In this document: in pieces, positions 22,540 through 32,399 of the stretch
How positions within the stretch are numbered: the stretch's first letter is position 1
How the letters are laid out: every line of letters starts with the position of its first letter
Translations under genes and position numbers: made by a program
Source: Ceratobasidium sp. AG-K
Lineage: Eukaryota; Basidiomycota; Agaricomycetes; Cantharellales; Ceratobasidiaceae
NCBI GenBank assembly: GCA_037039685.1
Contig: JAWNGF010000008.1
Location: 2,108,001-2,172,000 of the forward strand
Direction of reading: 5' to 3'
DNA: 64,000 bases
The notes under the pieces: generated by a model
Seen by the model: the letters and a program-made list of their open reading frames with translations, nothing else
Databases searched by the model: none
Told to the model about the DNA's origin: nothing

Positions 22540-23160
22540 TTGAAAGTGTTCCCCGCATTCTTTAGCCTCTGCGAAGCAGTCTTTAGACTAAAAGATTTCG
22601 TACTTGATCTAGACACCAAAGTCGACGAATTAAACAGTCAAATTGAAGTACTAGAAGAAGATCAAGTCGAACAAGCAGAAGATTTAAGGGTTGAATGTAC
22701 CAGAAATGACGAAAACCACAATCAACTTGAAGCCAATTATCAATCCCTCCATTCAAGGCTCAAGTTCATCGAAATTGACCTTGACAATACAAACAAGCAA
22801 CAAGCCGATCAAGATCGTGTCCAAAGCATAAATCTAGCGGACACTAATACCGAAGTCGAGCGATTGCAAGAACAAACCCGTGTCTTGATCAAAAACTGTG
22901 ACCAACTTATAAAAATCCAAGAAAAACACACTCGAAAGGTCGAAAATCTCATCAGCAACAACAAACGTCAGTGGCGTACTATCGAAACCCTTAAAGACAA
23001 AATCAAGGGCAAATACTGTCATCTAGCAGCAGAAGTGCGTATTCCTATTAATCAGGATTACCGCCTTCTAAATCACCTTAATACCATCGCACCCAACCCT
23101 TTTCAGTGGGACCAAGACCTCAACTCACACAGGAACAACACAGGGAACAACTTAGACTAG
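22540..23160 (+). CDS. Element B ORF0a, coiled-coil protein upstream of gag
   Basis: About 206 open codons with heptad-rich, strongly charged sequence (KVDELNSQIEVLEEDQVEQ; EVERLQEQTRVLIKN; KHTRKVENLISNNKRQW), predicting a long coiled coil. It contains no methionine at all; translation would need a non-AUG start, an upstream spliced exon or another arrangement. A tail in the -1 frame (ORF0b) continues with better coding character than the last 20 codons of this frame. An in-phase C CCT TTT heptamer lies at 23097-23103, so a fused product by -1 frameshifting is plausible. The position upstream of gag is unusual for Gypsy elements. I do not recognise the family. Confidence 0.55.
   Translation: MKVFPAFFSLCEAVFRLKDFVLDLDTKVDELNSQIEVLEEDQVEQAEDLRVECTRNDENHNQLEANYQSLHSRLKFIEIDLDNTNKQQADQDRVQSINLADTNTEVERLQEQTRVLIKNCDQLIKIQEKHTRKVENLISNNKRQWRTIETLKDKIKGKYCHLAAEVRIPINQDYRLLNHLNTIAPNPFQWDQDLNSHRNNTGNNLD
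23097..23103 (+). promoter_or_regulatory. Putative -1 frameshift heptamer in ORF0
   Basis: CCCTTTT reads as C CCT TTT in the ORF0a phase and fits the X XXY YYZ rule. Shifting back one base enters the ORF0b frame with no stop until 23355. Confidence 0.45.
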
Positions 23161-23357
23161 AGTCCCTAAAACTCTTTATTGAAGACGTTCATTGTAACTA
23201 CATATACGAACAGTACGACGAACTAGGAGTAATCAACGCATTGTTCTTGGAAGACGAAAATCTTGAATTGATATTTTTGAGAAGTCTGCGCATCATTAAA
23301 GACAGAAGGGTTCGAAGAAGAATCCGTGATATTTTGTACGGCCTGGGATCCCAATAA
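23103..23357 (+). CDS. Element B ORF0b
   Basis: Open in the -1 frame relative to ORF0a, about 85 codons. It encodes a helical, acidic then basic sequence (LFIEDVHCNYIYEQYDELG, ending RRVRRRIRDILYGLGSQ). An ATG at 23106 would allow independent starts. Removing the later element-A insertion, its stop lies 25 nt upstream of the gag ATG, so ORF0 and gag are closely coupled. Function unknown. Confidence 0.5.
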   Translation, partial: SVGPRPQLTQEQHREQLRLESLKLFIEDVHCNYIYEQYDELGVINALFLEDENLELIFLRSLRIIKDRRVRRRIRDILYGLGSQ

Positions 23358-23371
23358 ATCTACCTGTTTTC

Positions 23372-23827
23372 TGTCGTAAGCTTCTTCTAAGTGGTTATGA
23401 GACAAGCCACGATGGAGAGTGGACGGCACTAAGACCTAAGGGACCTGTTGAACCACAACGCACTTAAGCGTCTGTAGGCTCTTGAGGGTAGGGGTGGTTC
23501 TAAGTGTCACTCAGAGGGAATGTTTTGACGAGACAAAACAAGCTGGGGTTACCAGGCTTGTTGGTCCTCTATATATATTCAGAAAGTGGCCAAGTCATAC
23601 AAGGCGCAGCCACACGAGTCATACATAACAGCCAGTCAGGAGTGTCCATGTGAGTCATGCTGTATGAACAGACATGACTCGTACAAAGCACAGCCGCGTT
23701 ACACAGTGTAACAAATAACCACAAGAAGGTGGCAACGCGGCAAACGGAAACGGGAAAAGCAACAGAAAGAGAGAGACAGACGGGCGAGGCAACAGGCGAG
23801 TCCGATGGAGTGAGCTAGCTCACGACA
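23372..23827 (-). repeat. Element A 3' LTR
   Basis: 456 bp, starts TGTCGTAAGC and ends CTCACGACA on the plus strand. The following TTACTCCCCCCTAA is the complement of the polypurine tract. Confidence 0.95.
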
Positions 23828-23868
23828 TTACTCCCCCCTAAGAGTCCGTTTGGGGGACCTAAACGGAC

Positions 23869-24633
23869 TTACTGTACCGCACAGTCCTTTTCCTTCTTCA
23901 GCATATACTCCTCCAGCCCCTCCTCCTCCTCCAAGGTCAGGTCGATGGGATTGAAGGTGGTATTTCCCGGTTCGTCCGAGAATTTCTCCCATTCTTCCCA
24001 GGTCTCCTCCTTTGTCCAGTCCGCCTTGGCCCAATCCAAAACCCTCTTCTGGGCCTCCACAAACTCCCCATCCCACTGTCGCACGTCGGGCTCTGCCTCC
24101 TTCCATGCCGACATGTCGGTCTCCTCCTTCTTCCACCAGTAAGGTTCCCACTTGATCTTCTCCTTCTGGTATCTGCCCCTCTCCATCCTCCAGTCGCTCA
24201 GGTCCTTTTCGTAGTTGGCGTCCCAGGCGTCGTTCCATCTAGGTCGGAGCGTTGGCTGCCTTCCGTCGTAACCCGGTACCCACTCGCTCAAGTATGCTCC
24301 TTCTTGTCCCCATTCCACCACTCCGAGCATGTGGGTGGAGAGGAGGACGACCTCCGATACCTGAAAAGCGGCGCACCCTCGACAGACGAATATGTCCTTT
24401 CGTAGGAGTTGCATGCGCGTGGGCCATTTTTTCCCAACCCACTGGAATTCCCCCAGGTCTGAGTGGAGTATGTCGTCCGAAGCCCTGAAGTGCATCCTTC
24501 CCGTGCTTTGTTGCGACCTCTTGAAGACATAGAGGGCAGCCCCGGAGTCGAGGATCCTTGCCGTGGCGAAAGCAGGTCCTTCGAGGACGCGGACGAGGTT
24601 GTTGGTAATGGTAGCACGGGTGACGGCAGGCAT
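23869..24633 (-). CDS. Element A accessory ORF downstream of pol (254 aa)
   Basis: Intact ORF from ATG 24633 (MPAVTRATITNNL) to 23869, lying between the chromodomain end of pol and the 3' LTR. Conserved N-terminal half: LDSGAALY, HSDLGEFQWVGKKWP, and DIFVCRGCAAF with a C-x2-C pair. The C-terminal half is acidic and strikingly rich in Trp at regular spacing (YWWKKEETDMSAWKEAEPD, VLDWAKADWTKEETWEEW). Homologues are present in the second A copy (39149-39913) and in the distinct family C (55165-55932), so it is under selection as a protein. It has no signal peptide or membrane span, so it is not a typical envelope. It overlaps the open tail of the pol frame by about 350 nt. Function unknown. Confidence 0.75.
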   Translation of the reverse strand: MPAVTRATITNNLVRVLEGPAFATARILDSGAALYVFKRSQQSTGRMHFRASDDILHSDLGEFQWVGKKWPTRMQLLRKDIFVCRGCAAFQVSEVVLLSTHMLGVVEWGQEGAYLSEWVPGYDGRQPTLRPRWNDAWDANYEKDLSDWRMERGRYQKEKIKWEPYWWKKEETDMSAWKEAEPDVRQWDGEFVEAQKRVLDWAKADWTKEETWEEWEKFSDEPGNTTFNPIDLTLEEEEGLEEYMLKKEKDCAVQ

Positions 24634-27600
24634 TTTAGAGTGCAGAAGAGGTTTAGTGAGTAGAGCGAGGAGCGAAGATTGGAGTAGTTGCAAGTTTTGC
24701 AGATGTCGCTACTGGTTTCGCCCCTCCTGCCTTTTATCTTCCCTGGAACGTAGTTGGATGGCGTGGGAGCTTCGGGGTGTCGGCGTAGAAGGTCCTTGAT
24801 GATCCTTGAAAGGTGGCCAAAATCTTCCGCCCTTTGTTCTGTGTCTTCTTCACTTCCATAGCCCTTCCATCTGACCCTGTAAAAAAGACCGTCCTTTGTC
24901 TCTTTCCAGTCCAGAATCTTCTCTACTTCATATTCTTCCTCCCCCTCTTCTGTTATGATTGGCGGTGGACGGGGTTGGTTACGGCTGAATTCGGTGTCTT
25001 CTTTGTAAGGGCTGAGCAGATCAATGTGAAAAACAGGGTGTACCCTCATTGTTGCCGGTAAATCGAGCTCATAAGCATGTGACCCTATCTGTCGCTTCAC
25101 AACAAATGGCCCATGCTTTTTGTTATCCAGTTTCTTCAAAGGTCGTTTTGTTTGAATGTTCTTTCCCAACAGCCATACTAGATCTCCTTCTTGGTACTTG
25201 TTCTTAGGCTCTTCTTCTGGCAGTTTTTGGCTTTCCATTGACGCGATTGCTTCGTCGTGGATTTTACGCCATTTTTCCGTGATATTGTTTGCTTCCGGAA
25301 CCGCTGATTCTTCTGCTGAGACATTCCACAGTGGTTCCCTGCCGTAGACAATTTCGAAAGGGGAACTACCCGTTACGCGGTGCTTCTGTAGGTTATAGCT
25401 GAATTCCGCAATTGGTAACAAGTCCGCCCAATCATCCTGTCAATAGTTGACAAATGATCGTAGCCAGCCTTCCATCCATTGATTGATTCTCTCCGTTATT
25501 CCATCAGTTTGGGGGTGGTAGGCAGTACTGAAACCTGGGCTAGTTCCAATTTTCTCATAGATGGCTTTCATAAGTTTGGAGTTGAAAGTAGTCCCTCGGT
25601 CTGAGATGGTGCTTTTGGGAAAGCCGTGTAGTTTCCAAACATTTGTGACAAACAGGTTTGCAAGGTCGCTCGCCGTGTGGGATTCTTTGCAGGGAATGAA
25701 GTGCGCCATTCTTGAGAATTGGTCCACCACTACTAAGATGCTATCTGATCCTCTGGACTTTGGTAACTTCACCACGAAATCAAACGCTATGTCTTCCCAT
25801 GGTCCTTTTGGAATTTCTAGAGGCTTGACTGGAACTATTGATTTTGATCCCTTTGTTCGTTGGCAAGTTTCACAGGATTCCACGTATCTGTTTACGCTTT
25901 GTTTCATTCCCGGCCAGAAGTATCTTCTCGATATTAGTTCCAAAGTTCTAGCTTGTCCTTGATGACCCGCGATTTTTGAGTCGTGGTGAACTCGCATGAT
26001 TGCCAGCCTAGATTCCTTATCTTCCGGTACGTAAATCCTTCCTTTGAACCATAATAGTCCCTCCTTGAAATCATAATCTTTTGCACTGTGTTGTAGGGCC
26101 TTTGGTAGCATTTCCCTTGATTTGCAGATTTCTTTGATTTGTGCCAATCCTTCGTCTGTTTCCTGAGCCTCCTTGATGGTTTCTATGATGTCTGTGTCTA
26201 CTTGTCCCATAAACCCCTTGAACCTTTCAACAGCTATCATAACTTGTTCAGGCGTGGGGGTATCTTCATGGTCTGATCGTCTTGACAATAGGTCCGGTTT
26301 AGATGATAGGATTCCAGGGCGGTATATGATGTCAAAGTTATAGGAGGCAAGCAATTGGTGCCATCTTGCGTGTCGGCGGTTGAAAGTTCTTGCCTCCTTC
26401 CAGAACTGTAGGTTTCTATGATCGGTGTAGATGGTAATAGGTTCCTTTGTTCCTTCGAGGTAAAGCCTCCAATGTGTTAAAGATTCTATGATCGCCATAA
26501 GTTCCTTATCGTGGATGTCGTAGTTGAGTTGAGCCTCATTGAAAGATTTTGAAAGAAAAGCAATAGGGTGTAGGTAGCCATCATCTTGCCTTTGCGACAG
26601 GATTGCTCCCATTGCTACTCCACTTGCGTCTGTTTCCAAGAAGAAGGGTTTGTCCAGGTTTGGATGGCGTAGTGTGGGCTCCTTGCTGATTTCCGTCTTT
26701 AGGGCTTCAAATGCTTCCTGCTGATTGCTTCCCCATTCCCATTTGTTCTCCTTTCTTGTTAAGGATGTCAGGGGTTTTGCTAATCGGCTGAAATTCGGTA
26801 CAAATCTTCGGTAGAAATTTGCGAATCCTAGGAATGCTTGGACCTGCTTGACTGTTCTTGGTTCCTTCCATTCCTTTATTGCCTTGACCTTTTCTTCCTC
26901 CATTGAGATGCCCGAATCGCTGATTCTAAGTCCAGTATATGTCAATTTGGTGACAAAGAATTCGCATTTTGGAAGCTTTGCGAATAGGTTTTCTTCCAGC
27001 AAGATTTTTAGCACTTTCCTGACATCCACGGTATGTTGACTTCTGTCCTTAGAGAAGACTAGGATGTCGTCGATATATACTATGACACATACGTCTATGA
27101 GATCATGGAAGATGTGGTTCATATATCTTTGGAATATGGCGGGCGCATTTTTTAGTCCAAAAGGCATGACAACATATTCGAACAGTCCTTCTTTTGTTCT
27201 GAAGGCTGTCTTCCATTTGTCTCCTTCCTTGATTCTGATATTGTTGAAACCCATGCGTAAATCGATCTTGGAGAAAATTTTTGCGTCCTTGATCTTATCC
27301 AAGAGGTCTTCCATTAGGGGCATTGGGAATCTGTCGTCCTTCGTGATGGCGTTTACTCCTCTAAGATCTTGAACAAGTCGTAGTTGCCGAACTGCCCCTG
27401 GATTCTTGGGATCGATCGGTTTTTTGACGAAGAAGCAAGGTGATGCAATGGGTGATTTGCTTGGTCGAATTTTCCCCGCTGCGATTTCTTCATCCAAGTA
27501 TTCTCTCAGTGCAATTGACTCTGCTGGAGAGAGTGGGATAGGTCTGGCTGGCTTCGGAAGTTCAGTTCCTTCCTTGAAGTCGATGGCACAGTCGTATGGG

Positions 27601-28139
27601 CGGTGATCTGGGATTCTCTTGAATTTTTCTTCGCTAAAGACGTCGGCAAATTCCTTGAATTCTTTGGGCAGGTCGTCTATTGAGGCCGTCCTTGCTTGAA
27701 TGGCTTCTGCCCGCCATGATATGTGCTTTGTTTTCCAATCGATGACAGGGTTCGATTCTTCTAACCATTCCAATCCTAGGATAAGTTTAGTTTCTCCAGT
27801 GGGCATAGCAAAGAAGATTTGTTTGAAGGTTCTTCCTTCTACTTCTAGTTCCAGCTTTGCTTTGAAACGTATTTGGTGAGAGAGTTCTTTCCCCTGGATA
27901 CCAATTACTCTTCTAGGAGTGGAGAGTTCTATGAGTGGAATGTTGTTGGACCGAGCCCACGAAATGTCCAGGAAGTTCTTTGATGCTCCAGAATCGATGA
28001 GGGTTGGGATAGGTTCTGTGATTCCGGTAACGTTTGTGTAAACAATGGTAGATTCATTTGTCGCTCTAAAGTACATTGTTTCCGTTGCCGGTTTCTTGGT
28101 CTCTCCACACACAGTTAGAGGGAGACCCCTTCTTTTCCC
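24288..28139 (-). pseudogene. pol: Element A pol: protease-RT-RNase H-integrase-chromodomain, one in-frame TGA
   Basis: The polyprotein is entered by -1 frameshift from gag near 28133. Order on the minus strand: aspartic protease (TLIDSGASKNFLD), reverse transcriptase (catalytic YIDD in VIVYIDDILVFSK), RNase H (LETDASGVAMGAIL; DHRNLQFWKEARTF), integrase zinc site and core (H-x-H then CETCQRTKG; VVVDQFSRMAHFIPC; GITERINQWMEG), then a chromodomain-like module (YRVRWKGYGSEEDTEQ). The only break I find is TGA at 25440-25442, after FVNY, where the related copy at 40.7 kb has an Arg codon. The frame stays open past the chromodomain to 24288, but the last 100 or so codons overlap the accessory ORF. 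Probably one event from activity. Confidence 0.9.
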
Positions 28140-30115
28140 GAGTCTTCTACAATTGTTGCCTCCCTTCCTTTAACGCTAGGTTCCGTTGTTATCCATTCCT
28201 TGGACGGGCATTTGAATGAGCGGTGTCCTTCCTGTCCGCACTTCAGGCAGCGGTTGGTTGCTATCCTTGCTTTGTATACTTCGTCAGGCAGCCGCTTTGT
28301 AGAGGATTGTCCGCTGGTGGTTGGTTGGGCTGCCTTCTTTCCTGTCAAGGTCTTGATTTGTTGCAATTTCTGGTCAATGGAGATTGCGATTGAGATCCAC
28401 CGGTCAAGGGAAAGTTCTTGTTCTGTCCCATCTTCATTGATCAGGGTCAGTTCAAAGCAAGCTAGTTTGGTCTTGACTTCTGACTTCAGTCCTTCCTTGA
28501 ATTGGTTGATCAGAGCTTCCTGTCCCCAATTTACGTCTACCAGGAGATATCGGAACTCCGAGGCATAGTTTGCTACAGAGTTGTTCTGCTTGCATTTTCG
28601 GATATCTGATTCGGCTTTAGCTTTTTTGTTGGGGTCGCTGAACTGTTCCATGAAGTGTGCCTTGAAATTTTCCCATGAGGCGAGGTTTTGGTTATTTTCC
28701 CTTTGGTTGAGCAATTGTAAGAGTACTTGTGCCCAGTGAGTGGCAGCTTTGTTTTCGGATTTGAAGTTTGCTAGGGCTTCGCGGATCCTTTCTTCGCTGG
28801 AAGTGTATTGGTTGCCTAGGCGTAGAAAGTAGCTTTCCATTTGTGTGATGAACATTTCGGCACCTTCCCCTTTCTTTCCATCGAAGGCTTCTGGACGAGT
28901 TACTTTTGGACGACGTGGTCCACTACCGGTGTTTGGGTTTTCGGTCAGCCGTTGGATTCTTAATTCTAATTCGTCGATTCTGGTAGATTCCACGTCTGGA
29001 TGAGGTGGAGAATTTGATTGCCTAGAGGTGACTCCGTGCAGGGATGCTTCGTCCATTTCTTCTCGCATATTGTTGATGGCTTGCTGAACTTCCGTAATTT
29101 TGGTAGTGAAGGAGGCTCCCTCTTGTCGTAAGTTTTCTAGTCCTTGAGTTACTGCCTCATTCCATTCAAGTTGTGCTTGTCTGGTAGTGTTGAGTTCTTC
29201 GCGTACGTTATTTACTAGTCCTTGGGTGTTGGTAACTTCATTTTGAAGGCGGGTTACGTCTTGACCGACTAGGAAGGAATTATGTTCACCATTTCTTGCC
29301 GAGTTCAGAATGTCTGTCAAGGTTCCCTGTAGGGTGTTGATGGAGTCGTTGAAGATTTGTTGGTTGTTTGCTAGAACCTGTGTGGCTTGTTCTAGGCCAC
29401 TAAGCCTTCGATCTACGGTGACCCTCATTCCGTCTATAACCCTAAGGGTAGCGTTGTGCCTTCCTTCTAGAAGGTCGTCTAGGTCATCTAAATTGCTGAT
29501 TACAGTCCTGCCGCTAGAACTGGAACTTGAACTTGAGCTCCCTGGATCTCCGGCGCCTTGTTGTACCGGGCCTGATTGCTCGGAGTGACCCTGTGGAATA
29601 TATGGTGGTGCTGGAATCACCGGTGTGACTGGCTGGGAGGCCACTGGAACTGGACCTGTGTTGGTGATGGTTCCTCCAATTTGAGGAACTGTAGGGACAT
29701 TGGGAACGTGTGGTGTGGGGGGAGGTCTAATAGGAACAAGCGATACACCCCCATGAGCTTTGGGTTGGGGAGAAAAGAACTGTCTTCTGTATCCTAATGG
29801 CCATAAGGGACGTGATGGCCCTGGAGTTGCAGTTGGAATACAAATTACTGCTGGAGTAGGGTCATTTGTGAGATCTCCTGGTTCTCTATTTGTGATAGTG
29901 GGTTCTTCCTCCTGTACTGTTGTCATGTCAGGAATGCCAAAAGCTCCTGGCATTGATGTTTGACTTTGGGGGCGTGATCGGGCAGGACCTTCCGCTTGAG
30001 TTTGTGCAATATCTTGCTCGTTCAGTGATCCTGTGGGCCTCGCTGCCCGACTAGGTCCTCTTCTTGTTGATATCACAGATGAGGGACGTGACCCTCCATC
30101 TTCTTGAATAGACAT
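28115..30115 (-). CDS. gag: Element A gag (666 aa)
   Basis: Capsid/nucleocapsid precursor. ATG at 30115 (MSIQEDGGSRPSSV), 26 nt inside the 5' LTR. Disordered Pro/Ser-rich N-terminus with a poly-Ser tract, then a coiled-coil segment (VTRLQNEVTNTQGLVNNVRE) and the retrotransposon gag domain (GKKGEGAEMFITQMESYF ... ALANFKSENKAATHWAQ). The C-terminus has a CCHC zinc knuckle CLKCGQEGHRSFKC. Ends at the TAA at 28115-28117, 15 nt after the slippery heptamer. No internal stop. Confidence 0.93.
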   Translation of the reverse strand: MSIQEDGGSRPSSVISTRRGPSRAARPTGSLNEQDIAQTQAEGPARSRPQSQTSMPGAFGIPDMTTVQEEEPTITNREPGDLTNDPTPAVICIPTATPGPSRPLWPLGYRRQFFSPQPKAHGGVSLVPIRPPPTPHVPNVPTVPQIGGTITNTGPVPVASQPVTPVIPAPPYIPQGHSEQSGPVQQGAGDPGSSSSSSSSSGRTVISNLDDLDDLLEGRHNATLRVIDGMRVTVDRRLSGLEQATQVLANNQQIFNDSINTLQGTLTDILNSARNGEHNSFLVGQDVTRLQNEVTNTQGLVNNVREELNTTRQAQLEWNEAVTQGLENLRQEGASFTTKITEVQQAINNMREEMDEASLHGVTSRQSNSPPHPDVESTRIDELELRIQRLTENPNTGSGPRRPKVTRPEAFDGKKGEGAEMFITQMESYFLRLGNQYTSSEERIREALANFKSENKAATHWAQVLLQLLNQRENNQNLASWENFKAHFMEQFSDPNKKAKAESDIRKCKQNNSVANYASEFRYLLVDVNWGQEALINQFKEGLKSEVKTKLACFELTLINEDGTEQELSLDRWISIAISIDQKLQQIKTLTGKKAAQPTTSGQSSTKRLPDEVYKARIATNRCLKCGQEGHRSFKCPSKEWITTEPSVKGREATIVEDSGKEGVSL
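28133..28139 (-). promoter_or_regulatory. -1 frameshift heptamer G GGA AAA, element A
   Basis: On the minus strand, tcG GGA AAA gaa in gag phase; stepping back one base gives the pol frame, which is open into the protease. Same motif and phase in the A copy 2 and in families B and C. Confidence 0.75.
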
Positions 30116-30123
30116 GTTTGTTT

Positions 30124-30141
30124 GTTAAGCTTGTTTTGTAA
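30124..30141 (-). promoter_or_regulatory. Element A primer-binding site (self-priming type)
   Basis: Minus strand TTACAAAACAAGCTTAAC directly after the 5' LTR. ACAAAACAAGCT is the exact complement of AGCTTGTTTTGT, found in the LTR (complement of 30303-30314) about 33 nt after the TATATATA box. Confidence 0.75.
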
Positions 30142-30597
30142 TGTCGTAAGCTTCTTCTAAGTGGTTATGAGACAAGCCACGATGGAGAGTGGACGGCACT
30201 AAGACCTAAGGGACCTGTTGAACCGCAACGCACTTAAGCGTCTGTAGGCTCTTGAGGGTAGGGGTGGTTCTAAGTGTCACTCAGAGGGAATGTTTTGACG
30301 AGACAAAACAAGCTGGGGTTACCAGGCTTGTTGGTCCTCTATATATATTCAGAAAGTGGCCAAGTCATACAAGGCGCAGCCACACGAGTCATACATAACA
30401 GCCAGTCAGGAGTGTCCATGTGAGTCATGCTGTATGAACAGACATGACTCGTACAAAGCACAGCCGCGTTACACAGTGTAACAAATAACCACAAGAAGGT
30501 GGCAACGCGGCAAACAGAAACGGGAAAAGCAACAGAAAGAGAGAGACAGACGGGCGAGGCAACAGGCGAGTCCGATGGAGTGAGCTAGCTCACGACA
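30142..30597 (-). repeat. Element A 5' LTR
   Basis: 456 bp. The hairpin containing the self-primer lies at 30307-30332 (AACAAG/CTTGTT plus CTGG/CCAG arms around a 5-nt loop). Confidence 0.95.
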
Positions 30598-31723
30598 TTT
30601 TCCCCGCTCCGATATGTCAAGAGCCCCATCACCTAGTCAAGGGGGATTTACCCAAATTTCAGCGACATCCGGACCCGAGGTAGTTGCACATGCAATCAAT
30701 GCCTTAATAGACGAAGTGCGAAAAATTAACGGTCATATTAATGCCTTAAATGGTATCACCTCTACCCTAGAACAGGGGATCGACAATAACATTGCAGATA
30801 TCCATGCAATTCAAAATCAAACTGCACAAATTGCACCCCTTCACCAATTAATGAATGCAGTGTCTCAGTCACTTGCAAACCTAGGGGCAACACCCTCCAC
30901 CACCGCGTCAACAACCACCCCAGGATACAAACTCAAAATGCATCCCCCAGAAGAATTTTCTGGAGATGTAGATAAATTTGATGAGTTTAAGTCGCAATGT
31001 ACCTTGTACATAAATCATACGTCGCCACAAGCAACCACAGAACAAAAAATCACTTATATCATGGGTTATTGCAAGGGGCCTGCCTATGTATGGATGCAAC
31101 CTGGAATTGATGTAGACACAGCAAGAAGGGGAGCAACAAATTGGCTACACGACATGGATGAATTCTGGAACGAAATGCAAGCTAGGTTTGGCGATGTTCA
31201 CAAGATCGACAGATATAGACAATTATACAAGAAATTGATCCAGAAGAACTCTGTCCAAGATTATCTACGAGACTTCGTCACTTATTCATCGGTACTCGGG
31301 TACACTGATTGAGTACTTCGTGATGATTTCTATGACGGTCTTAAGGATGAATTCAAGATGGCCATGGTGTCACAGAACTTTAAGCCCCACGAAGTGACAA
31401 GGACATTCAACCAAGTTCACGAAAGAGCCCTGGAAATTGACTCCACAATGAATGCTATTAACGCACCAAAAAAGTTGCAAAGCCCACAAACCACCACTTT
31501 GAAACAAAGTACTTCCAAGACAACCACAAGTACTCCAAACGCCTCACTAGGTCAAAGATTCAATGTAAACGATCGAGTCTTTATGTCAAAACCTACAGGG
31601 GGGGTGCAATACGGCAAAATCTCAAGCATTACCCAAAACGCCAAGGGCCGTCCAGTTCCACAGATCTCCTGGGATGATGGGACAAAAGGAAATGTCCCTT
31701 TTGGAGCAATTCAAAGAGACATC

Positions 31724-32179
31724 TGTCGTGAGCTAGCTCACTCCATCGGACTCGCCTGTTGCCTCGCCCGTCTGTCTCTCTCTTTCTGTTGCTTTTCCCG
31801 TTTCCGTTTGCCGCGTTGCCACCTTCTTGTGGTTATTTGTTACACTGTGTAACGCGGCTGTGCTTTGTACGAGTCATGTCTGTTCATACAGCATGACTCA
31901 CATGGACACTCCTGACTGGCTGTTATGTATGACTCGTGTGGCTGCGCCTTGTATGACTTGGCCACTTTCTGAATATATATAGAGGACCAACAAGCCTGGT
32001 AACCCCAGCTTGTTTTGTCTCGTCAAAACATTCCCTCTGAGTGACACTTAGAACCACCCCTACCCTCAAGAGCCTACAGACGCTTAAGTGCGTTGCGGTT
32101 CAACAGGTCCCTTAGGTCTTAGTGCCGTCCACTCTCCATCGTGGCTTGTCTCATAACCACTTAGAAGAAGCTTACGACA
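31724..32179 (+). repeat. Family-A solo LTR inside gag of element B
   Basis: 456 bp, opposite orientation to element A, flanked by acatc/acacc (one mismatch). At the two positions where element A's LTRs differ it carries the CpG state, so it is also recent. TATATATAG at 31974-31982, self-primer AGCTTGTTTTGT at 32007-32018, hairpin 31989-32014. Confidence 0.92.
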
Positions 32180-32399
32180 ACACCCGAACCAGTAACCTCA
32201 ACACTCCTACCATCCAAACACCCAAACCGTCCACTCCTGCTAAAGACCCTAATGCAATGGATCTTGATGGAAAAGGAAAAGGACCAATGATTTGCTTCAC
32301 CTGCGGCGGCAAGGGACACTCAGCAAGAGTCTGTCCTTCCAAGAACACAGCGTCAGGGTTTGAAGCTCAGATTGAAGAAATCTCTTCAGACATCGAATC

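Larger units (their letters stand above)
23372..30597 (-). mobile_element. Ty3/Gypsy element A, near-intact
   Basis: Full-length minus-strand element of 7226 bp between 5-bp duplications ttttc (23367-23371 and 30598-30602). The two 456-bp LTRs differ at two positions, both CpG to CpA, so the insertion is recent. Reading on the minus strand: 5' LTR (30142-30597), self-primer binding site, gag (intact), -1 frameshift heptamer, pol (one TGA), accessory ORF (intact), 3' LTR (23372-23827). The element sits between ORF0 and gag of element B and separates them. Of the elements here it is closest to functional: a single TGA in the integrase is the only coding lesion I see. Confidence 0.95.

Noticed and set aside
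24288..24633. Possible dual coding where the pol frame stays open over the accessory ORF
   Set aside because: The accessory ORF is in a different relative frame in element C than in element A, so the overlap is not conserved.
23945..24800. Plus-strand ORFs opposite the accessory gene of element A
   Set aside because: Antisense shadows; not maintained in A copy 2 or C.
32122..32200. Apparent gene start MPSTLHRGLSHNHLEEAY fused to a zinc-knuckle ORF
   Set aside because: It is the last 60 bp of a solo LTR reading into element B gag; the same peptide appears antisense at 23.4 kb.
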